A DNA stretch of 64,000 nt from a virus. The translations under genes and the position numbers were made by a program. The DNA is taken from the IMG/VR virus record IMGVR_UViG_3300024999_000034, positions 1 through 64,000 of that record, one strand, 5' to 3'. This document shows, piece by piece, positions 16,966-25,803 of the stretch. Each line of letters opens with the position of its first letter. Within the stretch, counting starts at the first letter, position 1. Under the pieces are notes generated by a model, which ran no database searches, was not told the DNA's origin, and saw only the letters and a program-made list of their open reading frames with translations.

Positions 16966-18789
16966 TTAACGTCTTGCTCTGCTTGATTTATTTGCTATTG
17001 CGAAATAGGATGATGGGGAGATATTTGTTGGACGTTTTTTATTAGTTATATTCTTTCTTCTCAGTTCCGATAAATGCCATGCCAACATTGCACAAGCATA
17101 TGCCCTATCGTCATTCATTTTATGTATTTTGTCTGATGGCAAATCATATCTGCAATTCCCATTTGAACTTTCAAACCTATAAATATTAACAAGTTCTTCT
17201 TTAAGAAGATCAATTTGCACTAACGCCATTTCTTCCTCAAAAGATAATTTGTATATACTTGATTTTATTTCTTCTCCTTCTGTTTCATTTATAGTTAAAT
17301 AACCTTTGCCATCATATGTTTCAGGAAAAGAGATTAAATCTAAATTTATCATTTCAATTAAAGCTTCAAAAAGATGTTTTTTGTATTTTTGGGGAGAAAC
17401 TAATTTAAGTTTATCAATCGCATTAGGAAATTTAGATATATAATCTGCAGATTCTATTTTATCAATTAATCCTTTGTGTTTATTTCCTTGCTTATCTATC
17501 CAATCTTCCATAAAATAATCAGCAATATTTACTCCAGCTCCTCCAGACCCCGAATCGATTCCCAATATTTCAAGATTTTCATAGTCTGCTGCTTGTTTGC
17601 CATTGTAATCAAGTATCATCTGTTTAACTAAATCTACCTGTTCAGGAGTTCTCATTGGAGTTTTCTTCTTTTTAGCAACATCAACAAAACTTACACCACT
17701 ACTAATTTTTAACTTGTATCCAACAATATCGTCTAAAATAAATTCACCCACTACACATACAGAATTGTCGTATGAACGGGCAGGATCATACATAATACCA
17801 AATTTTCCACCAGTATTGTTATATAAAGTCGGAATTCGTAATTCTGAATTTTTTATAATGGTTGCACGTTTTATAATTTGATTATTGCCACCCTCAGTAG
17901 TAAAAATATTTTTGTACTCTCGTTCGGCTTTAATTTTATTTTCTCGCATTGCAGAATCGATTTTGTCTTGAGTTAATAATGCAACTGGATATAATTTACC
18001 ATTATATGTAGCATTCATTACAATATCCGAACTAATATCTGCAACAAAAAATCTTTTATCACCTAAAAACATTTTTTTGCTAAAATCCCTGTATTTTCTA
18101 AAGAAATATGTATCAATACTAGATGCCGAAGATGCATATATTAATTGATTCGGAAATTGCTTTGGGTACAAAGTAACATCAATATCTCCACCTAATTTAA
18201 AGTCTGCATTTTGAGTTGTAAAAGGTTCGGAAGTTGTAAATAATTCGTCTGAAGCGAATCCTGACTCATCGTAAAAATTTAAATTTGAGCGTTTTGAGCG
18301 ATTTGAGTCAACCGCACCGTTTAGTGAATAAGTTGTGCTACCATTATAAAGAGAACATTTAAAACTAGCAGGGTTGTGAGTAAACCCATCTGTATTTGCA
18401 GCAGACTTTACTGTTTCATTTAAAAAAACATCTGTTAAACCAGTAAAGGATGCAATATTATTTTTTGCGATATTCTCAATTTTCATAAACATTTCTTGAC
18501 TTTGCGACCCAACGCCAGCTAGAATATATGTATTAAAATTTGGTATAAGTAGTGACTTAGACATTATGAATGGAGATCCCAATGTAGTTTTCCCACCGTT
18601 TCTGCCCATGCACCAAACGCAAAATGGAGTCATCCAACTTTCCATAAAAACATATTTTTGATAATCTAAAAGATCAATTCCAAACATTAATTCCACGAAC
18701 CTCAGAGGCCATTTACGACCCCATTGAATGATTTCTGCAAGTTTTAAATATCCATCAATCTTTCTCTGTGACATCATTTTTTTATCCAT
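16966..18789 (-). CDS. terL: Large terminase subunit
   Basis: The 607-aa packaging ATPase-nuclease has a Walker A at residues 62-69 (GRNGGKTT), a Walker B at about 170-175 (LNFYDESG), and a C-terminal RNase H-like nuclease with FGIMYDPARSYDNS, LEILGIDSGSGGAG and a final HKMNDDRAYACAMLAWHL. ATG 18789 overlaps the end of the preceding gene by 8 nt, so translation is coupled. It pumps DNA into the prohead and cuts concatemers. Confidence 0.92.
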   Translation of the reverse strand: MDKKMMSQRKIDGYLKLAEIIQWGRKWPLRFVELMFGIDLLDYQKYVFMESWMTPFCVWCMGRNGGKTTLGSPFIMSKSLLIPNFNTYILAGVGSQSQEMFMKIENIAKNNIASFTGLTDVFLNETVKSAANTDGFTHNPASFKCSLYNGSTTYSLNGAVDSNRSKRSNLNFYDESGFASDELFTTSEPFTTQNADFKLGGDIDVTLYPKQFPNQLIYASSASSIDTYFFRKYRDFSKKMFLGDKRFFVADISSDIVMNATYNGKLYPVALLTQDKIDSAMRENKIKAEREYKNIFTTEGGNNQIIKRATIIKNSELRIPTLYNNTGGKFGIMYDPARSYDNSVCVVGEFILDDIVGYKLKISSGVSFVDVAKKKKTPMRTPEQVDLVKQMILDYNGKQAADYENLEILGIDSGSGGAGVNIADYFMEDWIDKQGNKHKGLIDKIESADYISKFPNAIDKLKLVSPQKYKKHLFEALIEMINLDLISFPETYDGKGYLTINETEGEEIKSSIYKLSFEEEMALVQIDLLKEELVNIYRFESSNGNCRYDLPSDKIHKMNDDRAYACAMLAWHLSELRRKNITNKKRPTNISPSSYFAIANKSSRARR

Positions 18790-19879
18790 CTATTAATGTC
18801 ACCACATTTGATTTTATTTTTAACAATCTTAATTCTTCTTCAAGTTCTATATTTTTGGAATCTAACTTTTCTATTAATTCTCTTTGCTCATTAATCATTG
18901 CACTGTAATCATTTTCATCAAATTGTAATTGTTTCCTTATGCTTTCATTACTCATATCTGCAACCTGTCTAATTCCCTGACATGTTTCGATGTCATAAAG
19001 ATTTACTTCTACTTCCATAAATCCTTTTTCTTGAAGTTGTTTCATTATCCCAGATAATGTACCAGCACCCTTGGATTTCTTATTTGAATGATTTACAGAT
19101 ATACCATTATCTTTTGCCATAGCAAGAATTGCACGATACATTTTGTCTTTTGCCTCAAATAATGACTTAATCCCACCAACCTGACTTTGTACCGACCCAA
19201 TATCACTAGTCATCAGTGCCAATGCTTGATTTATTTTATCTATTTGATTAAAACTTTTTGCTATCTCTATTACTATAGGTAATTTAAATGAATCTTCAAG
19301 CGTTGATTCGTCAAGCATATCTACTAATGAATTATATAAAGCTTTTTGATCTAATGGATTTTCATTTTCAAATGGGTCATATCCTACCATTCTAATTACA
19401 TCTTCTTTATTTCTCTTGTCTTCATCGTTAAACTCAATATTTATTCCTGTTTCAAATATATTCTTTTCTCCACTTACGTCAATAAGAGTAGAATCAAAAA
19501 ATGTTTTTGAACTATATTGAGGCAAACTGTTAATTTTTTGAAAATATATTCCAGCGATATTTGTATTTCCATTTGTCGCTTGTTGTGCTACGCTTGGATA
19601 TAAATTTGAATCAAAATATACATCTAACAATCTACACAAAAAATATAAAGCTATTTTTGTATCTTCATAATTATTTACTAAAAAAGAATACAATTCAATT
19701 ACACACTCTTTGCATACTACCATTCTTTGGTCATTACCTTTAAGAATTATTGAATTTGACTTATAAAATTCTTTATCTTTTTGTTTTTCTTTGGTACAGC
19801 ATACACACTTAAATAAAATCTTCTCTTTTGTTTGTGGCACTATTCCCACAGATGCCACTTTCTTAGGTCTTCCTGCCAC
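18782..19879 (-). CDS. Putative small terminase subunit
   Basis: The 365-aa protein starts at GTG 19879 (MAGRPKKVASVG) with a GGAAGTG site. It carries an N-terminal zinc finger (CVCCTKEK... CKEC, residues 25-59), a helical middle and a C-terminal coiled coil (AMINEQRELIEKLDSKNIEL). The N-terminal GRPKK motif and translational overlap with the large terminase are typical of small terminases, although it is longer than most. The zinc finger could recognise the packaging site. Confidence 0.6.
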   Translation of the reverse strand: MAGRPKKVASVGIVPQTKEKILFKCVCCTKEKQKDKEFYKSNSIILKGNDQRMVVCKECVIELYSFLVNNYEDTKIALYFLCRLLDVYFDSNLYPSVAQQATNGNTNIAGIYFQKINSLPQYSSKTFFDSTLIDVSGEKNIFETGINIEFNDEDKRNKEDVIRMVGYDPFENENPLDQKALYNSLVDMLDESTLEDSFKLPIVIEIAKSFNQIDKINQALALMTSDIGSVQSQVGGIKSLFEAKDKMYRAILAMAKDNGISVNHSNKKSKGAGTLSGIMKQLQEKGFMEVEVNLYDIETCQGIRQVADMSNESIRKQLQFDENDYSAMINEQRELIEKLDSKNIELEEELRLLKIKSNVVTLIDG

Positions 19880-19899
19880 AAGGTCACTTCCTTTAATTA

Positions 19900-21390
19900 T
19901 TAACTAACTTCTTCTAAATATTTATATTTACCACTATAAAAATTATCTAGAAACTCATAAAATTGTTCTTCAGTATTACCACCATATCCGAACTCTTCAT
20001 GGAATTTGGCGTGATATCTCTCCTCTAAACAAACACCCAAAGGATATCTGTAATGAATTTCAAGACATTTATCTACTAATAATTTTATTTCTTCATCAGA
20101 GTAAAAAGAAATGTCTTCATACAACGGTAGTCCAGTTTCTTCTAAAGTATCTTTAACTATGTTATCAAAAGAGTATAGATGATGAATATCATTAAACCTC
20201 TTACCAGTAAGCAAACTAACATAATTAGAATTTTCAACACTATCTATTTTCCACTGTTTAATATTTCTTCTTAATTCTTGATATAATGCACTAATTCCAC
20301 CTTTATAATTTGGATTTAATGAACCAAATCTCTTGCTATCAAATTGAGGATTATTCTCATTTTTCCACTGATCTGTTCCTATTAACCTTTCAGAGTGAAA
20401 TTTTCCTATTTCATCATGTACTCTCTGCAAAGTTTCTTCTGTTTTACGAAATCCTAAATCATATGCCCTATGCATTATTTTATTTGTGCTTAAAAACGGA
20501 AAATATGTATTGTATAATTCTTTATTGGTCATATGTGGATAGTTTTCTTCTAAAGTTTTAATATCTTGTTCTGACCATTTATAAACATTTGAATCAAATC
20601 TAAACGATTCACCTTTGCATTCACGGCATACGTTGCGAAACCTATCAGTGCATGACTCATCTTTAGGAAAGTAATCGTACTCCATAGGTAAATATCTTTT
20701 ACATGATTTACAATATTTATGAAGTTTGTTGTCTATAATTTTATATTTTAAACTATTATAATCTTCAATATAACTTTCAATTTTTCTAATTCCTAATTTT
20801 TGTGCTATATGCAATATTGCTTTTTCTGTACGTTCTACTGATAGTAATGGAATAATATCATATAAGTTTAAATCCAAATAATTATCTTTTACAATATTAA
20901 TATCTTCATTTGACCACGATTCAGGTGCTTTATCTGGAAAGAAATTTCTATTGTTGCACTCTAAACAAGTGTTCACAAATCCGTCAAGAGATATTTTACT
21001 TACTTGAAAATAGTCTCTTGATATTAATAATTCTCTTTCACATTTTGGACATTTTTTAAATCCCTCATGACAATCTGTATCTCTACGCTTTATTTGACAT
21101 TTAATACAAACGTTTAAATAACCGTCCAATGATTTTGTAGATGTCTTAAAATTTGTAGAATTTATCTCTAAAATATTTTCACAATCCACACATTTCTTTA
21201 CTCCAGTAGTATTTATATTTCCTCTATTTTTCTCTGACGCTAACTTACTTCTGCATTTTTTACAGACAGAGTTTAAACCGTCTTTACATCCGTTATGAAC
21301 ATGAAAATATTCCTTAGTTGCAGGATACTCTTTTTTACATTTGCTACAAACTTTCATTTTGACTTCTAAATCTTGATTAATTTCTTCCAT
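19900..21390 (-). CDS. HNH homing endonuclease with zinc-finger array
   Basis: The 496-aa protein has four N-terminal CxxC...CxxC treble-clef modules (for example CSKCKKEYPATKEYF...CKKCRS). It then has SANT/Myb-like helices (WSNEDINIVKDNYLDLNLYDI and WSEQDIKTLEENYPHMTN) and a C-terminal HNH region (LLTGKRFNDIHHLYSFDN ... YHAKFHEEFGYG). It sits directly upstream of the terminase genes. The repeated zinc fingers and Myb units likely set target specificity. Confidence 0.75.
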   Translation of the reverse strand: MEEINQDLEVKMKVCSKCKKEYPATKEYFHVHNGCKDGLNSVCKKCRSKLASEKNRGNINTTGVKKCVDCENILEINSTNFKTSTKSLDGYLNVCIKCQIKRRDTDCHEGFKKCPKCERELLISRDYFQVSKISLDGFVNTCLECNNRNFFPDKAPESWSNEDINIVKDNYLDLNLYDIIPLLSVERTEKAILHIAQKLGIRKIESYIEDYNSLKYKIIDNKLHKYCKSCKRYLPMEYDYFPKDESCTDRFRNVCRECKGESFRFDSNVYKWSEQDIKTLEENYPHMTNKELYNTYFPFLSTNKIMHRAYDLGFRKTEETLQRVHDEIGKFHSERLIGTDQWKNENNPQFDSKRFGSLNPNYKGGISALYQELRRNIKQWKIDSVENSNYVSLLTGKRFNDIHHLYSFDNIVKDTLEETGLPLYEDISFYSDEEIKLLVDKCLEIHYRYPLGVCLEERYHAKFHEEFGYGGNTEEQFYEFLDNFYSGKYKYLEEVS

Positions 21391-21402
21391 TCCAATTCCT
21401 TC

Positions 21403-21467
21403 TTTCTGTGCTTAATATTATTTCTGTGCTTATTTCTAAAAGATATAAAGGGATAGACGCACAGAAA
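21403..21467 (-). repeat. Alternative-pairing leader repeats before the HNH gene
   Basis: GCACAGAAA (minus strand) occurs twice, at 21411-21403 and 21429-21421. The complementary TTTCTGTGC lies at 21467-21459, so two hairpins are mutually exclusive. They lie in the leader of the HNH gene and may control its expression. Confidence 0.5.
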
Positions 21468-21529
21468 CTCAGTCATGACTCTGAATTATTATCTACCCCT
21501 TGATCCACAAACTATTTTTGTGAATAATT

Positions 21530-21555
21530 AAAAAGCCTGATTTCTCAAGCTTTTT
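21530..21555 (-). terminator. Terminator upstream of the HNH gene
   Basis: AAAAAGC (21530-21536) pairs with GCTTTTT (21549-21555). It ends the transcript of the 126-aa gene and insulates the homing gene. Confidence 0.65.
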
Positions 21556-21618
21556 ATAAAACACAAAACATTATTTATAAATTATTACCACAATAAACTT
21601 TCAAATTCGAAGGATAAT

Positions 21619-21999
21619 TTAATCTTCCAAAAACTCTTTCATCTCTTCTTTTGCATCATCATATCCTTCTTCGTATCCTTCATAATTTGCCTTATCATAA
21701 ATATCTCCAAGCAATTCGAATACATGTTTAGGGCATAATTGATTCTCAAACATAAATTTAACTGCTTCTCCAAGATAAATCATTTTACGATTTTCTTGGC
21801 ACTCTGGACAAGTACAGTCTTCATCGTGAATATCTTCTAATATTTCATCCATATTTTTATTCTCTATTTCATCAGGGATTAAATCTTCTATAATTTCTGC
21901 ATATTGATCAAAACTAACCTCATCACTACCTACATAGAATTTTGTTGCTACACGCTCATTAGTTTGATCGTCAAAGTAATTTACTACTGTTGTTTGCAT
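21619..21999 (-). CDS. Acidic hypothetical protein with a CxC/CxxC pair
   Basis: The 126-aa product begins MQTTVVNYFDDQTNERVATK. It is highly acidic (DEILEDIHDEDCTCPECQEN and a Glu/Asp-rich C terminus) and has a possible metal site CTCPEC with a later C. It lies between ClpP-like protease and packaging genes. No family recognised. Confidence 0.6.
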   Translation of the reverse strand: MQTTVVNYFDDQTNERVATKFYVGSDEVSFDQYAEIIEDLIPDEIENKNMDEILEDIHDEDCTCPECQENRKMIYLGEAVKFMFENQLCPKHVFELLGDIYDKANYEGYEEGYDDAKEEMKEFLED

Positions 22000-22072
22000 A
22001 AATTTATTCCTGCCTTTATAATTTTATTTTAATATTTGTATTATTATTGTTTAAAGTATATAATTAAATAAA

Positions 22073-22666
22073 CTAATTATTAACTATCTCATCAATAAAG
22101 CCCATCTCTAATGCCTTTTTACCCAACATATAAGTTTCATTACGTCTAATCTTCTTTAATTCATCTTTAGTAACTTTAGTCTTATTAAGAATCAATTCAA
22201 CAATTTTACTATCAACCTCTCCTTTATAAAATTCCATTACGTCTTCTACCTCATTTGCATTTCCTCCTACAGAATAACTCCCTTTATGTAAAAGTAGGAT
22301 AGAATTTTCAGAAGCAGTCCTATATTTACAAGAAATTGTTAAATATAAAGCAGCAGATGCGGCAACGCATAAAACTTTAGCATGAATTGGAATACGTGAA
22401 TTTTGAATTAAATTAATCATATATAGTCCAACATCAGCAGATCCACCATATGAATTAACCCATATTGTAATTGGTTTAAGTTGATCTTCAGAAATGTCTT
22501 TTTCTTCTATATTTTTAATTAAAATAGGAGTACAAATGTAATCAATTGTTGACTCATCTATCTCTCCGTTAAGATAGAGAATTCTTTGATTCCATAGTTG
22601 TTTATATAAATCATTATACAAATCATCTGATGCCATTGTTTTAAATGTTAATTTATTTTCTGACAT
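22073..22666 (-). CDS. ClpP-like serine protease
   Basis: The 197-aa protein has the ClpP fold signature: ITIWVNSYGGSADVGLYMIN (residues 67-86), catalytic Ser in VCVAASAALY-type context (CVAASAALYL, S104) and catalytic His in SILLLHKG (H127). The third triad position of ClpP (Asp in ERDRFLS) falls in RRNETYML, where the aligned residue looks like Glu or Asn. Phage ClpP-like enzymes can act as prohead proteases, but here a separate maturation protease exists, so it may instead remodel host or phage proteins. Confidence 0.8.
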   Translation of the reverse strand: MSENKLTFKTMASDDLYNDLYKQLWNQRILYLNGEIDESTIDYICTPILIKNIEEKDISEDQLKPITIWVNSYGGSADVGLYMINLIQNSRIPIHAKVLCVAASAALYLTISCKYRTASENSILLLHKGSYSVGGNANEVEDVMEFYKGEVDSKIVELILNKTKVTKDELKKIRRNETYMLGKKALEMGFIDEIVNN

Positions 22667-22700
22667 ATAATTATCCTCATATCCTCATTTATTTTATATT

Positions 22701-23876
22701 TTATTTAAGTTTACAGTCATAAATACAAACTACTCCATCATCACCTATGATACTAACGGTTTGACTTGGTTCACCTATAACCCTAATGCCAGTACAATAT
22801 GAATCGTTCACACAGAAACTTCCAGACATAATAGTTTTTACTTTTTGAATGGTATCTACGCTAAAATGATGGGAATGACCAAAATACACTAACTTTGGTA
22901 TTTCTCCAATCATTAGTGTTAGTTTTTCTACTATCCTACTAGGTGTGTCTTTATCACCATGAGTAAAGAAACAAGTATTACCTTTAACTTTTCCAATAGC
23001 AATTGTATTATCTAAAATAGAATCATTAAATACAATATTTTTATGATTAGACATTCTTGCTTTTAAATACCAAATAATAAAATTTTCATATCTTTCACTG
23101 TCAATAGATTCTTTTTTATCTTGAAAATTCCTAGCATGATTACCAGTTACAAAATAAATATTAATATTCTCAAAATGATGACTTAATTTATCTAAAAATT
23201 TAACCATATATTCAGAGAAATTTTGTACTTGACTTACAACATTTTCTTGATTAGAATATCTTATAATATTCATGTGGACTCCTGATATTAAATCTCCTAA
23301 AAACGCTATATGACAAGTATTTATCTTATGTGTCTTTTTAATATCTAATATTTGCATTGTATAATTTGCCAATCTCTCAATAAATACATCTGTATTATAT
23401 TTCTCAAACTCATTATCAATAGTTAATGCATAATGAGAGTCAGAAATTGGAATTATCATTTCATTATCTTCACCATATTTATGTTCAGGAACTATAAATT
23501 CAAAATCATTAAACTTTCCATTTTTGATAGATGATTCTAATAATTCTTTTAAACCATCGCTTCTAGCAGATTGTCTTATTAAGGTATTTAATTTACTTCT
23601 TTGGTCTCCAAGACGAATTCTTTCCTTCTTGAGATTTATCTCCTTAATTTCTATGTCTGATAACGCAACTTCTTCTTTACTATCAACTTTATTAAGAATA
23701 AGATTATTTATAATATCTCTAGTCTTTAAACCATCATTTACTTTTCTGTATTTCTTAAATTTACTCCTAATTGCTTCTGCGGAGCAAAACCCGTACTGCA
23801 AAGCTAATTCAGACCAACTAGTATCAATTTCTCTATTATATTTTTTGTAACAAATTTCTATTAAATTACTATCCAA
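22701..23876 (-). CDS. Calcineurin-like metallophosphoesterase
   Basis: The 391-aa protein has the full metal-binding set: ISDSHYAL, HIAFLGDLISG, FVTGNHARN, CFFTHGDKD and VYFGHSHHF. The N-terminal 100 residues are helical with an HTH-like start (WSELALQYGFCSAEAIRSKF). Enzymes of this type in phages are often nucleases or DNA phosphatases. It is upstream of packaging genes, which would suit DNA end processing. The substrate is not shown by the sequence. Confidence 0.8.
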   Translation of the reverse strand: MDSNLIEICYKKYNREIDTSWSELALQYGFCSAEAIRSKFKKYRKVNDGLKTRDIINNLILNKVDSKEEVALSDIEIKEINLKKERIRLGDQRSKLNTLIRQSARSDGLKELLESSIKNGKFNDFEFIVPEHKYGEDNEMIIPISDSHYALTIDNEFEKYNTDVFIERLANYTMQILDIKKTHKINTCHIAFLGDLISGVHMNIIRYSNQENVVSQVQNFSEYMVKFLDKLSHHFENINIYFVTGNHARNFQDKKESIDSERYENFIIWYLKARMSNHKNIVFNDSILDNTIAIGKVKGNTCFFTHGDKDTPSRIVEKLTLMIGEIPKLVYFGHSHHFSVDTIQKVKTIMSGSFCVNDSYCTGIRVIGEPSQTVSIIGDDGVVCIYDCKLK

Positions 23877-23942
23877 ATTTATACCTCACGTATAAGTTTT
23901 ATTTTCAATTTTAACAATCACAAATCGACCAATGTGATTTTA

Positions 23943-24110
23943 TTATTCTTTATTTAATCTATTAATTTCTATTTCAATATCCCTTGGTTCCCAATGTCCA
24001 CATTTATTACATAAAGTAATATCTTTATAATTAATGTACTTGTGCCAGTATTGTTCAAATCCGCATTTGGGGCATATAGTATATTTTTCTTCTTTATTCA
24101 ATTGATTCAT
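23943..24110 (-). CDS. 55-aa zinc-ribbon protein
   Basis: A short frame behind AAGGAGGATTAAAAA reads MNQLNKEEKYTICPKCGFEQ and continues to a second pair LCNKCGHW, then a charged tail ending RLNKE. Two CxxC knuckles 17 residues apart define a zinc ribbon, probably for nucleic-acid binding. It lies just upstream of the metallophosphoesterase gene and after a terminator-like hairpin. Confidence 0.75.
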   Translation of the reverse strand: MNQLNKEEKYTICPKCGFEQYWHKYINYKDITLCNKCGHWEPRDIEIEINRLNKE

Positions 24111-24148
24111 TTTTTAATCCTCCTTGTTAGAGAATATTAAATTATTAA

Positions 24149-24177
24149 GGGACACCTAATATGAATTTAGATGTCCC
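24149..24177 (-). terminator. Strong hairpin before the zinc-ribbon gene
   Basis: GGGACA at 24149 pairs with TGTCCC ending at 24177; the stem extends to 11 bp with one mismatch. On the minus strand it is followed by TTAATAATTTAATATT. It would end a transcript coming through the structured block. Confidence 0.6.
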
Positions 24178-24416
24178 AATCGGCCTTACGCCTAGCAATT
24201 ATATGAAGACAGTTTATAAAACTTCTTCCAACTTGATAATGGCAATTTTTATCTGGGTTATCATTGCCAAACCCATTTAGTAAGTCTTTGTCTTAGGTTA
24301 ATGATAAATAAACCATTAACTGTCCCCGTAGAGGACATTATTTTTATTCTATCGTTCTCATCTGAGCAATATTATTGATATGTAAGGGGAGACGATAATT
24401 TGCCTCCCTGTTTGTT

Positions 24417-24545
24417 GTAATGTATGAAGGCAACCACTAAATTAATCGCAGTTACCTTATTTGAATTCTTTGTTAGAGTAGTTAACTCAATTCATAAGTC
24501 GTAATGTATGAAGGTGAATCTACCCCTATAAATTCACCTTATTTG
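24417..24545. repeat. Two tandem hairpin units sharing GTAATGTATGAAGG
   Basis: GTAATGTATGAAGG occurs at about 24417 and again at about 24501. Each opens a hairpin closed by CCTTATTTG. The stems differ: AAGGcAAC/GTTaCCTT, and the perfect 9-bp AAGGTGAAT/ATTCACCTT. Confidence 0.65.
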
Positions 24546-24741
24546 TAATTTGGCATACTCTATATTCATCAACATCATTGCAGTATGCCATTTGTCTCTA
24601 TCACTAAGATTAAATAAAACTGTGATTAACGCCATAGAGAACAAACAATGAGTGATGAGGGGGAATTGTGCATCCATAAACCTCATACTCTTTGTCAGAG
24701 TAATGCCTGTCTTGCAAGGACTTAATAACTTATGCACGTGA

Positions 24742-24798
24742 TTTTAGGGAAGGTTCGCAATTGCACTAGCGTTGACCTAATTTTATCAAACCCTAAAA
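24742..24798 (-). ncRNA. Small closed RNA structure candidate
   Basis: TTTTAGGG (24742-24749) pairs with CCCTAAAA (24791-24798) and encloses an inner AGGT..GC/GC..ACCT stem. The 57-nt unit is compact enough to be an independent RNA element. No known family was matched. Confidence 0.35.
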
Positions 24799-25060
24799 CA
24801 AGTTTTTATTGTTGCTACTTGGCTTATGCAATTTCCAAAAATCATCACCACAACAATTTATAGAGGAAAGATCTATGGCAAACCGCCTCATCTAATTATA
24901 AGCATCTAAAAATCTTTAGCGTCTTAATAAAATTTCGCCTAGCAAAAACTCTGCTTATATGTTTTTTCTTTGAGTGTTAATTATAAATTATCTGATGATA
25001 ACACTTTTTATGTTACTATGTAACAATTATTGCATAGTAATAGTTATTAATGATTATTAA

Positions 25061-25291
25061 TTACTCGTCTTCAGATTCAAATTCTTCCTCATCCATTACA
25101 TCTTCAACTTCTTCTTCTGTAAAAGAAAACTTAACATATTTTCCTGAGAAATTTTTCAATAACTCAATTAAATTCTTAACTCCTTCATCGGGAATCGCAA
25201 TTACTGCAATCTGATCAGTAATTGTTAATTCGCCTTCAGATGCCAATTTATGTGTGATTTTCTTTGTTTCAGTAAGTTTAGATTTTGCCAT
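25061..25291 (-). CDS. Small acidic hypothetical protein
   Basis: The 76-aa product begins MAKSKLTETKKITHKLASEG after AAAGGTGG and ends in an acidic tail (VMDEEEFESEDE). It could bind a basic partner such as the neighbouring HU protein, but no family is recognised. It is preceded by the hairpin element at 25366-25429. Confidence 0.6.
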   Translation of the reverse strand: MAKSKLTETKKITHKLASEGELTITDQIAVIAIPDEGVKNLIELLKNFSGKYVKFSFTEEEVEDVMDEEEFESEDE

Positions 25292-25365
25292 TATTTAGTT
25301 TGCCACCTTTTAATTTTATTTATTTTAATATTAAATTGTTTTGCGCTAATTAGTATTTTATTTAT

Positions 25366-25429
25366 TGTGCTACTTTTGCCTTATATCCAACGATATCTAT
25401 TGAATACAAGGACTTACTGTAGTAGCACA
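25366..25429 (-). ncRNA. Nested hairpin leader element
   Basis: A perfect 9-bp outer stem (25366-25374, TGTGCTACT, with 25421-25429, AGTAGCACA) encloses a second 9-bp stem. On the minus strand the inner arms are CTTGTATTC and GGATATAAG, with two G-U pairs. It lies between the HU gene and the acidic small gene, in their transcript. It could be an attenuator, processing site or ligand-binding leader. Confidence 0.55.
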
Positions 25430-25447
25430 AATATTTGTTAAATTATT

Positions 25448-25726
25448 TTACGATTGCTTAATTTTGTCCTTTAAACCCTTACCTGCCTTAAATGCAGGAG
25501 CCTTTTTTGCAGGAATAGTAATTGGTTCTTGAGTTTTAGGATTTTTCCCTTGTCGTTCTGCTCTATCTTTTACTTCAAATGTGCCGAAATTAACTAATTG
25601 TACTTTCTCACCTTGAGCAAGTGTTTCTTCGATTGTATCAAATACTGCTGTTACTACCTTTTCTGCATTCTTCTTGGACATTTCACCTTTAATTGCTACT
25701 GCTGCTACTAATTCAAATTTATTCAT
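25448..25726 (-). CDS. HU-family DNA-binding protein
   Basis: The 92-aa product is a complete HU: MNKFELVAAVAIKGEMSKKN, VQLVNFGTFEVKDRAERQGK and the C-terminal ITIPAKKAPAFKAGKGLKD. The DNA-binding arm retains the RxGxNP type motif (RQGKNPKTQEPI). It bends and compacts phage DNA. SP-beta also encodes an HU-like protein close to its YonO polymerase, and the same association is seen here. Confidence 0.95.
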   Translation of the reverse strand: MNKFELVAAVAIKGEMSKKNAEKVVTAVFDTIEETLAQGEKVQLVNFGTFEVKDRAERQGKNPKTQEPITIPAKKAPAFKAGKGLKDKIKQS

Positions 25727-25803
25727 GTTTTAATATATCCCCTTTTATTCTTTAATAGTATCTGAGTACTTTGTACCAGACCAGTGTTTTTGTTAATTAA
25801 TGT

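Larger units (their letters stand above)
24178..25060 (-). other. Structured non-coding block of about 0.9 kb
   Basis: No credible gene is present. Many short hairpins follow one another: GGCAAT/ATTGCC (24241-24269), GTTAATG/CATTAAC (24297-24320), TGTCC/GGACA (about 24320-24337), AAGG..CCTT twin units (24417-24545), GGCATAC/GTATGCC (about 24552-24589), TACTCT/AGAGTA (about 24687-24703) and TTTTAGGG/CCCTAAAA (24742-24798). The block sits between the HU region and the late virion genes, so it could be a long leader, an RNA array, or the place of late promoters used by the phage polymerase. Confidence 0.55.

Noticed and set aside
24534-24737. Minus-strand 67-codon frame in the structured block
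   Set aside because: GTG start without ribosome-binding site, odd composition, and it overlaps several hairpins.
24700-24800. Group I intron core suggested by GGTCAACGCTAG on the minus strand
   Set aside because: No matching P7/S element was found and no interrupted gene flanks it.
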